Positions 33,779 to 44,742 of a DNA stretch of 64,000 bases are shown here, in pieces. The stretch spans positions 24,416,297 through 24,480,296 of the forward strand of contig CM048850.1 of assembly GCA_026545225.1 (NCBI GenBank), given 5' to 3'. Below the pieces are notes generated by a model. That model was not told the DNA's origin. It searched no databases and saw only the letters and a program-made list of their open reading frames with translations. How positions within the stretch are numbered: the first letter of the stretch is position 1; every line of letters begins with the position of its first letter. Source of the DNA: Cornus controversa (lineage: Eukaryota > Streptophyta > Magnoliopsida > Cornales > Cornaceae). The position numbers and the translations under genes were made by a program.

Positions 33779-34142
33779 ACCGAACAAAAAACGTGAACAT
33801 CTCTTTTCAATATACTTGAACAAAAAACGTACAAAGGACAAATGATTAAAACAAAATCGCGTGAAAATCTCTTTTCAATATACTTGAAGGTAATAAAACT
33901 CAAAATCCAAAAGTACTCTCTTTTTTTTATTCTTCTCTCTCTCTCTATTTATAGCCTCTTTCCTTTTGTCTTTTTCCTTTCTCTTCTTCGAATGCGGAGG
34001 ATTGATATTTCTTCTTAGCGGCAGGAGGTGACACGAAGTGGCAATGTGGGGATGTCAGATTAAGTCTATCTTATTCATTGGTGGCCCACGTCGTTGTGGT
34101 TGGGGTACAATTTGGGATAGTAAGGTGTGTGGGTTTAGTGGG

Positions 34143-36942
34143 TGTAGAGACCGTGCCCAATTTTGGCCAGTTTCTTTCAATTTTTGTCATTTATCACTTT
34201 AAGCACATTTTAAATGATGTTTAACATGTTTTGAATGCGGGGAACGTATTTAGAAGGTTGGAATATGGTTTTGAAAAGTTTTGACAACTTTTGAGAAAGT
34301 TTGACTTTTTGGTCAACGGGGGCCCGGGATAAGGTTAAGTGGGTCCGAAAAATCCGGGAAATTTTACTTTTAGTTATTGACTAAATGAAATGTTTAGAGT
34401 GTTAAAGAAGTGATTTCGGGTCAAACGAAGTTTTCGAGAATTAATTCCGAGCTCGGGAAGGTACATTAAGTGGCTAGGGGTAAAATGGTCATTCCGCACC
34501 CCTAGGGTTGAGATAGATATCAAAAAGGGTCTGAGACATTTCATTTTACAGATCTCTCTCTCTCTCTACGTATCCCACTTCATCTCTCTCCCTTCTCTCT
34601 AGAGTTTGAGGGCCTTGAGGTGTGATTTGGAATATCTTGAAGAAGGAAAGAGTGTAGGGGACATCAAGGGCATCGGTTTGAACCGATCAAAGTCTCCATT
34701 TCGTGAAGTTGAGAAAGCTGGAATTTCTCAAAGTTGGATTCAAAGCTTGGGAATTTGAGGTAAAGGTGCTAGACTCATCTTTACTTTGATTCTATAGGTC
34801 ACATACTTGTGACATGAAAGGTATATTGGGATTTCTTGAGTTTAGGGTTATGTATATGTGTATATATGTATACCAATGTGATTATGCATGTATAAATGTC
34901 TAGCATGTTGGTTAGAACTTATATGTGTTGTGTATGTGCAAATGAGACTATGAATGTTCTTGATGAAAAATGTGATCATTTGGTGAAAATATGAAAAATG
35001 TGAGTTTTATAGACTTGTGCATAAAAGATATGATTTTTCTTATGAAATGCATAAGCATGATGATTTTCATGGTATGAGTGTGTTGACATTGTGACAAGCT
35101 TGAGATGAGAAAGAAAAGTGCATTGTTTTGACAAAAGCATTGCATTGTGTGGGTTTTGTGCATTTATTTGATAAGTGTACATTATATGAAAAGCGAGGTT
35201 TTTGGGGCATGTGTGAGAATTAATAAGGGTATTGAACTCTAGGGTGCAAGACCCAAAACTTGGCCAAGCGGGTGTCGCTTCCGTCGGGTTAGTAGCCCAA
35301 AAAGCGTGAGCAGAGTATGTGGTCCCGACGTGACCCTTACTACGGATTGTGATAAGCGAAGTCCTCAGTTGAATTGATTTCTGACTTTACGTGGCGTGAG
35401 TTATATATGTATATATTGTGGCTTGCTCAATTGGATATATATATATATATATATATGTATGTAAATACATTAAGATGTGAAGCATCACACATGATTTGAA
35501 AAACGTGTTTGTTTATGGGTTAAAAACATGTATACTTGTCATGTAGACATGTAGGGATTTCATATACATTCATGCATGGCCGCCTGAGTTAGAGTGGGGT
35601 TGGGTGGATCATTCCTACTGAACCGCAGTGTTGCTCACCCCCGTTTATATAAACTTTTTCAGATAAGGCGCCAATGGAAGACGGAGTATGATTAGCTCTA
35701 TGGATATGTTGAGCTTATTTTTGGACTTTTGCTCTTTGGAGATGTAGATAAATGTCCATGCCGGCTTGTGGCATGTAGACAATGGTTGTGGTGTTGCCTT
35801 TACATTTGTATCTTTTTGTGTATGTGAAATCCAAATGTAGGTGCCACACTTGTAAGAAAGTGATTTTTGAGAAATGTATGTATAATGGCTTCCTTCATTT
35901 GAGACTTGTTGAATGTATGCAAAAAGGGCCATTTGAATTCTTATATGTATGGTCCCATGGATTATGTATCGATTCGGAATTTAAATGGATGAATGTATTC
36001 TTTTGTCTCTTGTATCTTAATTTCGTGGATATAAATGTTTAGAGTTGTGGATTTATATGGAATCATGGTTGTAGGATCTCAATGTATAAGTTAGATTGTA
36101 TGGTTGGGTTAATGAAAATCACCTTTGGAAAAAAAAGAGGATGGTTTGGTTCACTTGAATTTTATGTGCAAGGTGAACTTAGGATGAGTTTTCTATAATT
36201 ATGCAAGATTTGAGTTTCAAATGTATAGATTGATGTGTGAGTATGATTTTTTATCAATGGTAGATGATTTATATGAGATATGAATGATCTAAGGTGGTTT
36301 GGTTGAGATTTGGGTTCAATTTGATCTTGTATAGGTGTTTGGGAAATCTGGGCAGTGCATTTCGATTAATCGAAATACCCATTTCGATTAATCGAGATGC
36401 CCATCTCGATTGATCGAAATGGTTGCGAGATTTTATGAATTTTCAGGCTTAATCTCGATTAATCGAAGTCTCAATCTCGATTAATCGAAATATTGCAGGT
36501 CCAAGGTACCGAGGGGGTGTTTTCTTCGATTAATGGGGTCAAAATCTCGATTGATCGAGATTACTATTCACAACAATGTTCAAAAATTGTCCAGACTTCG
36601 TTTCGATGCAATTTCTCCGTTTTAAATCGGAATTGAGCGTGATTTTTTTTTAAATTGAGTATTTTTGAAATCTCTATCCAGTGGTATAGGTGTCATAATC
36701 AAATTCCATCTGTGTAAAAAGTTGAGGTCCAGAACTTAGTGGTTTATATGCATGGAACCAAAGGTAAAAATCATTTGCAAGGGCCTTTGATGATCTAATG
36801 CCACTTGAAGGGTGTGCATATAGAATGCTTCCACAATAGAAATGATTATAATGAGATTAAGGTGTGGGAACTTGAGGTGAAATTACGGATTCACCCCCGT
36901 TTCCTTCGCTCCTAACCGGGTGTCGGAAACCGGGGCGTGACA
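34143..36942 (-). mobile_element. 2.8-kb LTR-like element (TG...CA) inserted in OXS3 copy D
   Basis: Exactly 2800 bases. On the minus strand it starts TGTCACGCCCCGGTTTCC and ends GGTCTCTACA, a TG...CA structure with a start typical of plant Ty3/gypsy LTRs. It is flanked by the 14-bp direct repeat GTGGGTTTAGTGGG (34129-34142 and 36943-36956). The first five bases of that repeat also sit immediately inside, so a 5-bp duplication in a short tandem target is possible. It has no recognisable gag or pol, so it fits a long solo LTR. A diverged relative runs 55619 to about 58990. It interrupts the duplicated OXS3 segment, which resumes on both sides. Confidence 0.7.
36362..36558. repeat. Cluster of seven TCGATTAATCGA palindromes
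   Basis: Perfect 12-bp palindromes at 36362, 36384, 36455 and 36477; variants TCGATTGATCGA at 36406 and 36547; a degenerate one at 36526. Spacing is 22, 22, 49, 22, 49 and 21 bases, so units of about 22 bases predominate. Located inside the 2.8-kb LTR-like element. Confidence 0.85.
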
Positions 36943-37645
36943 GTGGGTTTAGTGGGCTTAGCCTGGGAGAGGTGCTGGGTTCGTGGGTGGGTTTGGCGAT
37001 ATGGGCCTTAGTGTTTGGGGGGTCCACATTATTGCATTCAAAGCTGCTCATAGTTGCTGCCAGATTCGAGGTACTTCTATTGGAGTTGGCAGCTCTCTTT
37101 AACATCCCACCATTACTATTTCTCAAAGGATAGCTACGATTCTTGTCAAAGAAAATGTTGTGAGCAAGCAAGTTCTTGCATTTCCTTGTATAGGTATTTT
37201 CCGACTTTGCAATGTCTTTGATGGAAGAACAAGATGAGGCATCTGCAATACTAGTAAAAGATTTTGACTTGCCACGGTAGAACTTTGATATGCCCTTCTT
37301 GATCGATAAGACTGCCTCTAAGGAATCCATAGTGTCCAATGATCCTGTGTACGAGCTTTGAACCTCACCGTCGCCAGAGTCACCATCGCCATCCGGCGCC
37401 CCGCCGGACCAATCACTATCCCTCCCGATCGACGACGAGCTGGATGACTCCAACTCCTCCTTAAGCTCTTGAACTGCGTTCTTGGTCGTCGTAGTACCAA
37501 CCGGTAACTGCCGATCAGCGGCCAAAATTCCGTTTACCTGCTTGCGAGCCTCCGGTGAATCATCGATTGGCTTAAAGGACATTCCATGGACGAACCCTGA
37601 GCGTTCGATCCGATTACCAGCATTACTCTCGAGAGGGATCGACAT
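36857..37645 (-). CDS. OXS3-like gene, copy D (longest open copy; tail runs into the inserted element)
   Basis: Minus-strand frame open for 262 codons from ATG at 37645. Features: MSIPLESNAGNRIERSGFVH at the N-terminus, a Ser/Asp-rich acidic region at about residues 67-95, LDTMDSLEAVLSIKKGISKF at about 105-124, YRGKSKSFTSIADASSCSSI at about 125-144, then NTYTRKCKNLLAHNIFFDKN and a Ser/Asn-rich region ending STSPRLSPL. From 36942 leftward the frame reads the 3' part of the LTR-like insertion (PGFRHPVRSEGNGG...), so the last about 30 residues are not OXS3. OXS3 family proteins are small nuclear, chromatin-linked stress factors. In this copy RGKSKSF replaces CGKSKSF. Confidence 0.75.
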   Translation of the reverse strand: MSIPLESNAGNRIERSGFVHGMSFKPIDDSPEARKQVNGILAADRQLPVGTTTTKNAVQELKEELESSSSSSIGRDSDWSGGAPDGDGDSGDGEVQSSYTGSLDTMDSLEAVLSIKKGISKFYRGKSKSFTSIADASSCSSIKDIAKSENTYTRKCKNLLAHNIFFDKNRSYPLRNSNGGMLKRAANSNRSTSNLAATMSSFECNNVDPPNTKAHIAKPTHEPSTSPRLSPLNPLSRPGFRHPVRSEGNGGESVISPQVPTP

Positions 37646-37829
37646 GGTTACAAAAAGTCAATCAAAGCACACAAACAGAATTATACAAACATCGATTTGT
37701 GCATATATGTATATAGAATTATAGAAACGATATATTAGAGAGAGAGAGGGAGAGAGAGCAAGCGAATAAATTGAGAAAAATAAACCCTTATCATCTTCCA
37801 GACACGCTTACGAACAATACATAAAAGTC

Positions 37830-37839
37830 TATTTATAGG
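37830..37839 (-). promoter_or_regulatory. TATA box of OXS3 copy D
   Basis: CCTATAAATA on the minus strand about 190 bases before the ATG at 37645, with a CT-rich leader (37736-37760). Confidence 0.6.
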
Positions 37840-38044
37840 TACATAATTTTGAAGGCTAAGTAAAATTAGGAAACAAGAAATCCTAGTCCTAGATGGTTTA
37901 GGAGAAAGTGAAAAAATCTTATTAGGAAAAAATATATAATCTATATTATATAATCTAGCAGTCCCACAAACTCAAAGTGTAATACCCTGTAATTTTGGAG
38001 GTTTTTTAATTTTAATTTAAATTCTTTATTTTGGAGATTTTTTT

Positions 38045-38200
38045 ATATTACCGGTAGTTTAAACCGCCGAAAAATAACTTCAAAACCGTCGAAAATCTGC
38101 CAAAAGATTACTGACGGTAATGGTTAATTTTTACTAACAGTTTACTATGAACCACCGGTAATCACTGACGGTTTTAAAAAAACTGCCGAAAAAATCCCCT
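38045..38200. mobile_element. CACTA-like subterminal repeats behind OXS3 copy D
   Basis: Same arrangement as at 31490-31660, with ACCGGTAGTTTAAACCGCC and CACTGACGGTTTT motifs. Together with the CACTA-like end at 46070-46168 this brackets the PP2C fragment and module P. Confidence 0.45.
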
Positions 38201-38769
38201 TTTTTTTTTTTTCCTTCCCTCCCATCACTACTTTCCGACAACATTAGTGTACATTTTGAAATCACCAAAAGCAATTTAAAAGGGAGGGAGGGGTCGGAAC
38301 AGAGATGGTTTGTTGAAGAACTCTGATAAAGTTACAGGCCCCGTTATTATTTGTATTCCTAGCTTAACACAGTGTTGTGCATGCAGAACCACTCAATTGG
38401 AATGGCAATTCCTAGTAAATCTCCACTCAGTTAAAAAACAAAATTACTAAATCTCCACTCAGTTAAAAAATAAAATTAACCCAAAAAGAATAGATATACA
38501 ATGAAGAAAAACAAGAGAATCAAGACATCTCATGTTCTGAAAAATAGGCAAGAATATCTCATTTTCATTCCATCGCATATAACAAAAATTCACATCTAAT
38601 TAATAAAATAGTAATTTGAAACATTTCTTCAATTGTAAATATCCACAAACTACAACCAACAATTTGGAACAAATACATGAATCAACTTAATTCTATGCAC
38701 AAATTCACTTCAACTTATCTGCAAAAAATCTTATACAGAGTTAAATATAGTATGAGCATTCTTTTGCTG

Positions 38770-39047
38770 CTGCTGCAGAAAGTTAGAACCACTCCATTGG
38801 TCAGATATAAACGACAATGACGGTGATGTTGTCAACAGAACCACTCCATTGGTCTGATATAAGCGACAATGACAGTGATGTTGTCAACTTTACCTCCCAC
38901 GTATTATTTTCCAGCTTTCTGAACAGTCAATTTCAAACGGACTACTTCTAAATCTGTCCACAGAACAACCGTGAGCAAACCATACTAGAGAACAAGCTAA
39001 TTGTTGTGGGATGTAGTCTTCTTCTACACCATGTTCCACCAATTCTT
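38770..39047 (-). pseudogene. PP2C 3' end, copy 2, downstream half of a split exon
   Basis: Minus-strand reading EELVEHGVEEDYIPQQLACS, LVWFAHGCSVDRFRSSPFEI D and then, in another frame, the GGKVDNITVTVAY end. It breaks at 39047 inside the HISEIEELVEHG segment; the other half of the same exon is at 44518-44620. It keeps the VWFAHGCS residues lost from copy 1 but shares that copy's frame break before KAG, so the frame break is older than the duplication. Confidence 0.78.
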
Positions 39048-39948
39048 TCGCCATTTTCTTTTATTTTTATTTTGTATTGAGTCGTGTGTCCTCACATTAA
39101 ATCACACTCCAATTCAATATAAGTTTCTGCATGTACGTTGCTATTACAACTTTAAATAATTTTTTAGCAGCAAGTCTATAAAATGTATATTCACTTGGTA
39201 TTGAAGGTACTATTATTCAAATTAATTCATATTTCAAAAAGTTTTCTACAGCTAATTTTCAGGCCTAGGCCCAAAAGAAAAGCCCAAAATTAAATAATTC
39301 TCCTACTGTATAACAATTAAATGCCCCGTTATGCTCCTTGAGCTTGCAAAAGGTCCAACAACAGAATCATGACATTATACTTCCCAAATGGCACTTAGCA
39401 AGACCAAAACAATTTGGTTTCTTTGCAAAATAAATATAGTATGAGCATTCTTCAACATAATAACATAATGTATATTCACTTGGTATTAAAGGTACTATTA
39501 TTCAACATAATAACATATATACCTCTTGGAATATGGAAATGACTCGTGTCTTGGGATTGTATGCGAAAACTTGGTTAAGAGAATCTACAATTTTAATAAA
39601 TAATTGGAGAGATGAAACATTGATATTAAACGTCTTCTAATCTAGTGATGTTAGGTCGACAAAAATCATAAAGCACTAGTATTATCTGAAATACTAGCAG
39701 ACAAGTAATGTTTAGTTTAAAGGATCTGCAATCTGGTTTATCATTTAAAACTAATAATATGTCATTTTCTGCATTTCATTCTTTTGGGACGGACGATGTT
39801 AAACAACCATTTGACTCAACTCCTATGATTTTGTATTAATGCTTGGGAAGAAATGGATTACACAAGGAAAATGGATTAGGTTTCTCTCCAACCAAATGTC
39901 ACAAGGGAACCAGGAGATGATATTTGTGCTACCTGTTTGCATCCTTAC

Positions 39949-40238
39949 CTTTCGGTACATCCAATGCATTTCTGAATAGGTTTAGACATGATGAACATAA
40001 CACACATCACCACTGCAAAGACAATCATAATCAACTAAAATTCTCTATTGCAAGTTCCCATAAGATCGCTGCAATTGTTTACAAGTGCCAAAGTGATACA
40101 AAATGCCTCAACAAAATCAACTATAACATCTTTTCCTTGGCGCTCAAAATCATCAGAGATTACAACATTGACAACTATTTTACCACAGTTGGCTAGAACA
40201 CCTAACCATTTTTTTTTTCCCGAGGTCAGTCGCGACAC
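39949..40238 (-). CDS. Possible exons of an unidentified membrane-type protein
   Basis: Minus strand: 40238-40035 reads KKKWLGVLANCGKIVVNVVI then SDDFERQGKDVIVDFVEAFC and ITLALVNNCSDLMGTCN. A second piece, 40012-39949, lies between a CTTTGCAG acceptor and a GTAAGG donor and reads VMCVMFIMSKPIQKCIGCTE. The sequence looks like protein (hydrophobic stretches, low bias) and the splice signals are good, but I do not recognise the family and the frame between the two pieces is not proven. Confidence 0.3.
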
Positions 40239-40399
40239 TCTTCAGCTTCAGAAACCTACTGAACTAGTGCTTTTATTTGAAATTGTTTATACATTCTGCA
40301 ACAATCAAGATCTCAAATCAGCAAAGCTAAAAGATCCCCAGCAAAGCTCACTGCAAATCGCCAGCTCTGGTACATGTTCATAATTAATTCATTACATCT

Positions 40400-42442
40400 G
40401 TAAAAGAGTCATCAGAACTGGAAGGCTATATCTTGCACACTAAATAACAAATAGATATTGGTCATAATAAATGGTTATAAAAATGTCATGACAGAAAATC
40501 TCATGACCCAAAACCACTCAAGTAAATGGATATCAAATTAATTCATATTTCAAAAAGTTTTCTACAGCTAATTTTCAGGCCTAGGCCCAAAAGAAAAGGT
40601 TAATGCTGCCAAACAACAAGTATAATTCACCAGTTTCCACAGAGAGAACGATTTCATCATTAAGATAACAATGTCAGAGCAGAAAATCAACAAAGCAAAG
40701 CTTGTTATAACTCTCCTATTGAACACAGAGGTCTATGTCCTGCATCATTAAAATGCCCTCTAATGTTACTTGAGCAGGCAAAAGGACCAGCGACAAACCA
40801 CATCATTATACTTCCCACATACATACAATCACAAAGAATTTTCATATTAGTTTATGCAAAATGCGGGGGGGAGGAGGGCGCAAAATCACAGTACCAATAT
40901 TTCCCTCGCCTAACAGCACCTTAATAATTGGTCATCGGTCAAGACCAAGATGATCCCTGACATTCCGAAGAACATGTTTTTGACCATTGAGAAATGCTAA
41001 CCATCCTGGCCTCCCCTTCCATTTCCAATCTTTAACTTATGCATCCCTTCATAATAATAACTACTTGGCAATGGATTTGCACATTCTTCGAAACCCTTTT
41101 CACCATAACATTGCCCTTCCCCATTTTTTATCTTTTTCAACACCTTCCTAAGGAGAAAACCTTTGGAAGACTAACCAAACCAACTGTAAATACCAGCATC
41201 CATTCTGCAAGACCTAAGAATCATCCAAGTTCATCTTTGTGGTTCATTATTTTCATTAAGTTCGTTCTTGCCAAATTAAAGTATTTGTCAGTGCAGCACA
41301 ATTGTCAAAGCTAAAGGAAAATTTTGACACATCTCAACCAGGTGAACAGAATCAATACCACAATGAGACACAGACACCTATAGCTCTCTGACTGATACTA
41401 GTGTGAAAGATGTATATTACGAGTTCAATAATTGAATGATATTACAAGTTCAATAATAGAAAGGTGTAATACAATATACTCAGAACTTTGAGCATTTGAG
41501 TGGATCTCATTGTATAATGGAGGCACAATACTCATACGCCCTACCATCATGTGAGGCATTTAAGCTCTAAAATTATTCAAAAAAGGAATTTGCAGGTTAT
41601 TGTAAATAACCTCCAAGATAACCTTTTCTTGTAGCAGTGATGTTTTATGTTTTATTAATAAAAGAATATTGTTTAGAAAATGTAAAAAGATCGATTAAAA
41701 AATTGTTCTCACATTCATAATTCATAGAAGAAATAAAATTACTTGTTGACTTTTTTGTTACAACACAAACACCCTAATATAATGTTCCAAAACATCTCAT
41801 TGAACTTGATGAGTAAGTTGAACAAAAAGTAGACCAAGGATTTGAAGGCAATGGAGTGTGTAAATGCAAAAACATACAAAATATATCACAAGTAGGGTAT
41901 TACCAAGGTTTTAAATTGGTAATTGCTTCCCTAATGGTACCAGTGGCAATGACGTGTATTCTTCCATGAACCACACATCTATTGCCTTCTAGGGTCCCAT
42001 TTGGTTCTTGGAAAGAATGAGCAGAATTGAAGGAAAATACAAAAAAGAAAGGAAGTCATTTTCAACATTTTCCTTTCCTTGCCACAGAAATCTGAGAATG
42101 AAATGTCCAATAATATAGGTATCTGGGAAGGTCTAATTTGGCTTGAATCCACTACTCAGAATGATTTTTTTTCTCTTTCATTTTTAACCCTAAAAGAAAT
42201 AAATTCCAAGCAACAGATGATGAAGACCCTAGTAAACAATATAAACAGAGTGACCAAAACTGATTTAGATTTCAATTCATTATCGATAAATAACATATAT
42301 ATCCTTCACTCTCTTCCAAAAACACAATACCACAATTCAATATAATCTAGAAGTACTAATTCTAACAGAAGTTAGATTCGAGAACAACAGTGCCCAAATT
42401 AATTCGTAAAACATGGAATAAATTCATAAACAACATGTTCAC

Positions 42443-42473
<31 letters not shown>

Positions 42474-43590
42474 TGAACTTTACTAAAATTGAACAATAAA
42501 TAAAAATCAAATGTAGAAATCGAACCTAAACCTCAAAAAGAAGAGCTCGATGTGTCAGCGAAGATAATGTTTATGTATATATATAACCCGTTATCTTCTC
42601 ATAACGAAGATCATGCTCATATAGAGAGATGTAGAGAGAGAAATGATAAAGCAAGGGCTCACCCTTTTTCCTTCTCCCCCGGAGCTAGAAATTAGGTCTG
42701 CAAATGTCGAGTTGAATGGTGGTTAGCGGTCACTGCAAATGGATACTTGGCAGCACAACGACACCGTTTCAAATCATCAGATGTAATCTTCAGAACAACT
42801 TATTAGTCTCAGTTTCACAAAAGCAAAATACTATGAAGAGTGCAAGTCCATAGTAAGGAATCTGAGCTCCCTATAGAGACCGTTGGAACATAAAGAGTAG
42901 TGAAACTACAGATCACGGCTGCAAGCTATAGATCACGGTCAACACTCTCTTTCATTTCATAGCTCCACACTTTCTTCTCTCTCTCTCTCTCTCTCACCAT
43001 GCATTGGTTGGTTAATATGATATTTGACAGGCTATTCATTCTTTTCTATCATAAGCCATATCTTCTACTAAGTTTAATGTTTTAAAATAATTTTTTATCT
43101 CTTCATTTCATAATAATTTTGATCTATCCCTTTGTCTCTTGTAATACATACATACCAATCTCTCTCTTCTCACTAAGTACATTTATAAGTTGACGCCACC
43201 TAAATCTACTCTTTCTTATTTTTTCGCTAATAAGTCATATCTAATTTCTCCCTAATCCTTTCATTATTAGTCTTATCTTTTCTAGTTTTTCTGGCATCCA
43301 TCTTAACATCCGTATTTTTGCCACATGGATGCGTTGTTCGTGTTTCTTTTTTTAACACCTAACATTCTGCCTCACATAAAATAGTTGGTTTGTATAAACT
43401 TTTCCTTTTAACTTATTTGGTATTCGTTTATAGCATAAAATTTGTTTAGGTAAAGCTTACATGATTTCTAAACTATTAATTATTAACTTTTTAGAAGTCA
43501 TTAAAAATATGTTCTATTCATTTTTTAAACTAAAAGATTTAATTAATTTCTATTATCTTACAAATTGGTTCTTCAGTGTTTACTTGTATG
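40400..43590. other. No recognised gene; microsatellite at 42442-42470
   Basis: AT-rich sequence within the 5.5-kb insertion. It contains a ten-fold AAT microsatellite at 42442-42470 and CT repeats near 42976. Short frames at 41039 and 42079 have no recognisable motifs. Confidence 0.4.
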
Positions 43591-43605
43591 GCTCATTGTT
43601 GACAG

Positions 43606-43872
43606 GTTCTACGCCTTTTACAAGTAAGGAATTCAATAAACTATTTAATTTGAGGTATCTTCAAATAGATGGCGGAAAACTAATTGAAAATTTTAAGCAT
43701 CATATGTCACAATTAAGATGGCTTCGTTGGCAATATTGCCCTGGTCATTTCAAAGCAACCCATTTTAACGTGAAGATCTAATTATACCAACATTGGAAGC
43801 CTACCGAAAGAGATTGGTGCCCTTTCTCGGTTCAAAATCCTCACTATGCATGAATGTGACCATCTTTAATAT
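43606..43872 (+). pseudogene. TIR-NBS-LRR disease-resistance protein, LRR fragment
   Basis: Follows an acceptor TTGTTGACAG. Reads FTSKEFNKLFNLRYLQIDGG, KLIENFKHHMSQLRWLRWQY, CPGHFKATHFNVKI and, after a frame break at about 43783, LPKEIGALSRFKILTMHECD. This is the C-terminal LRR region of plant TNL resistance proteins ('F..L.nLR.Lqi.g....gnf.......LRWL.W..CP...fp...f....LvvLdL...' and 'LP.eIG.Ls.L..L'). These intracellular receptors detect pathogen effectors. No TIR or NB-ARC domain is present, so it is a relic. Confidence 0.75.
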
Positions 43873-44146
43873 ATCAGGGTTATCCTCCGGTCTGGTATAA
43901 TTTTTGTAGCAAGCTGTTTGATGGCATGCTTATTTATTTATTTATTTCTTTTTATTTATCAATTCAGGTTATGGTTGTAGGTTATCAAATAACCTGAGTA
44001 CGTATCAAAATTGACTCTCCTAATAAGAAAGGGGTGAATTTAAGTATGCGTGAGTACCTATCCGTTAGTTCATTTGATTACATTTGTTTATAACATATAC
44101 TATTGTTTTAGATATTTCTATCAGAAATTAAACTTTTGGGGAAGCA

Positions 44147-44515
44147 ATGCACTCGGGGCAGATTTCAGGAATGCAGATTTGTAGAAGGGCTCCAAAAATC
44201 TCTCATCTTTTCTTTGCGGATGACAGTTTGTTGTTCTGCAAGACCGATGAAGAGGAAGTTAGAAAGGTGATAGCTATTTTGAAGGCATATGAGGCGGCGT
44301 CCGGGCAAGTTATCAACTTTGAAAAATCAGCCACGTTTTTAGTAAAAATACAAAGGATAGGGATAGAAGATTTTTAAGAGGATTACTTGGTATTTCCAAC
44401 GAAGGGATGCAAGAAAAGTACTTAGGATTGCCTTCAGTGGTGGGTCAATCGAAGAAAAATGTTTTCAATTTTCTAGAGCAAAAATTAAAGAACTAAGCAG
44501 GGGGGATGGAAAGAA
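44147..44515 (+). mobile_element. L1-type LINE reverse-transcriptase fragment
   Basis: Reads KISHLFFADDSLLFCKTDEE, EVRKVIAILKAYEAASGQVI, NFEKSATF, and after a +1 shift RGLLGISNEGMQEKYLGLPS then VVGQSKKNVFNFLEQKLKN. FADDSLLF carries the catalytic F/YADD box; 'Y...SGQ.iN..KS' and 'YLGlPs.vG.sK...F..l..r....l.gWk' are the plant L1 landmarks that follow. The element is cut at 44515 where the split PP2C exon resumes. Confidence 0.85.
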
Positions 44516-44517
44516 AT

Positions 44518-44620
44518 TATATGCACATTGTCAAACAATCCATCACTTCCAGCAACAATGACATCTCCCAGTTTTACTGAAACGGTGAGCTCCTGTGGCT
44601 GGATCAAATATTTTTAATTA
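44518..44620 (-). pseudogene. PP2C 3' end, copy 2, upstream half of the split exon
   Basis: After the TTTGATCCAG acceptor the minus strand reads ELTVSVKLGDVIVAGSDGLF DNVH and stops at the insertion. It keeps the family-typical GLFDN that copy 1 has mutated to GLFGN. The metal-binding Asp of GSDG is present. Confidence 0.8.
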
Positions 44621-44742
44621 GTACCAAATCAAAATGTTAAAATTAAAAGAACTATATAAGAATAAAAGTTTGAACTTAACACCATATATAATAAATAGTA
44701 ACTTATAAGCTTGTTATATATATATATATATCCAAGTAGTAT

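Larger units (their letters stand above)
39048..44517. other. 5.5-kb insertion that splits the PP2C exon
   Basis: Left junction after CCACCAATTCTT, right junction before TTATATGCACATTG. Compared with the unsplit copy at 32490-32510, about nine bases (CAATCTCGC) are missing at the join and there is no target-site duplication. Contents: two diverged direct copies of a sequence starting CAAATTAATTCATATTTCAA (39213 and 40533), possible exons at 39949-40238, an AAT microsatellite, a TNL-LRR fragment and an L1 fragment whose broken end forms the right junction. Confidence 0.7.

Noticed and set aside
35782..36042. 86-codon plus-strand frame inside the 2.8-kb LTR-like element
   Set aside because: No match to gag, pol or any family, and not kept in the related element at 55619.
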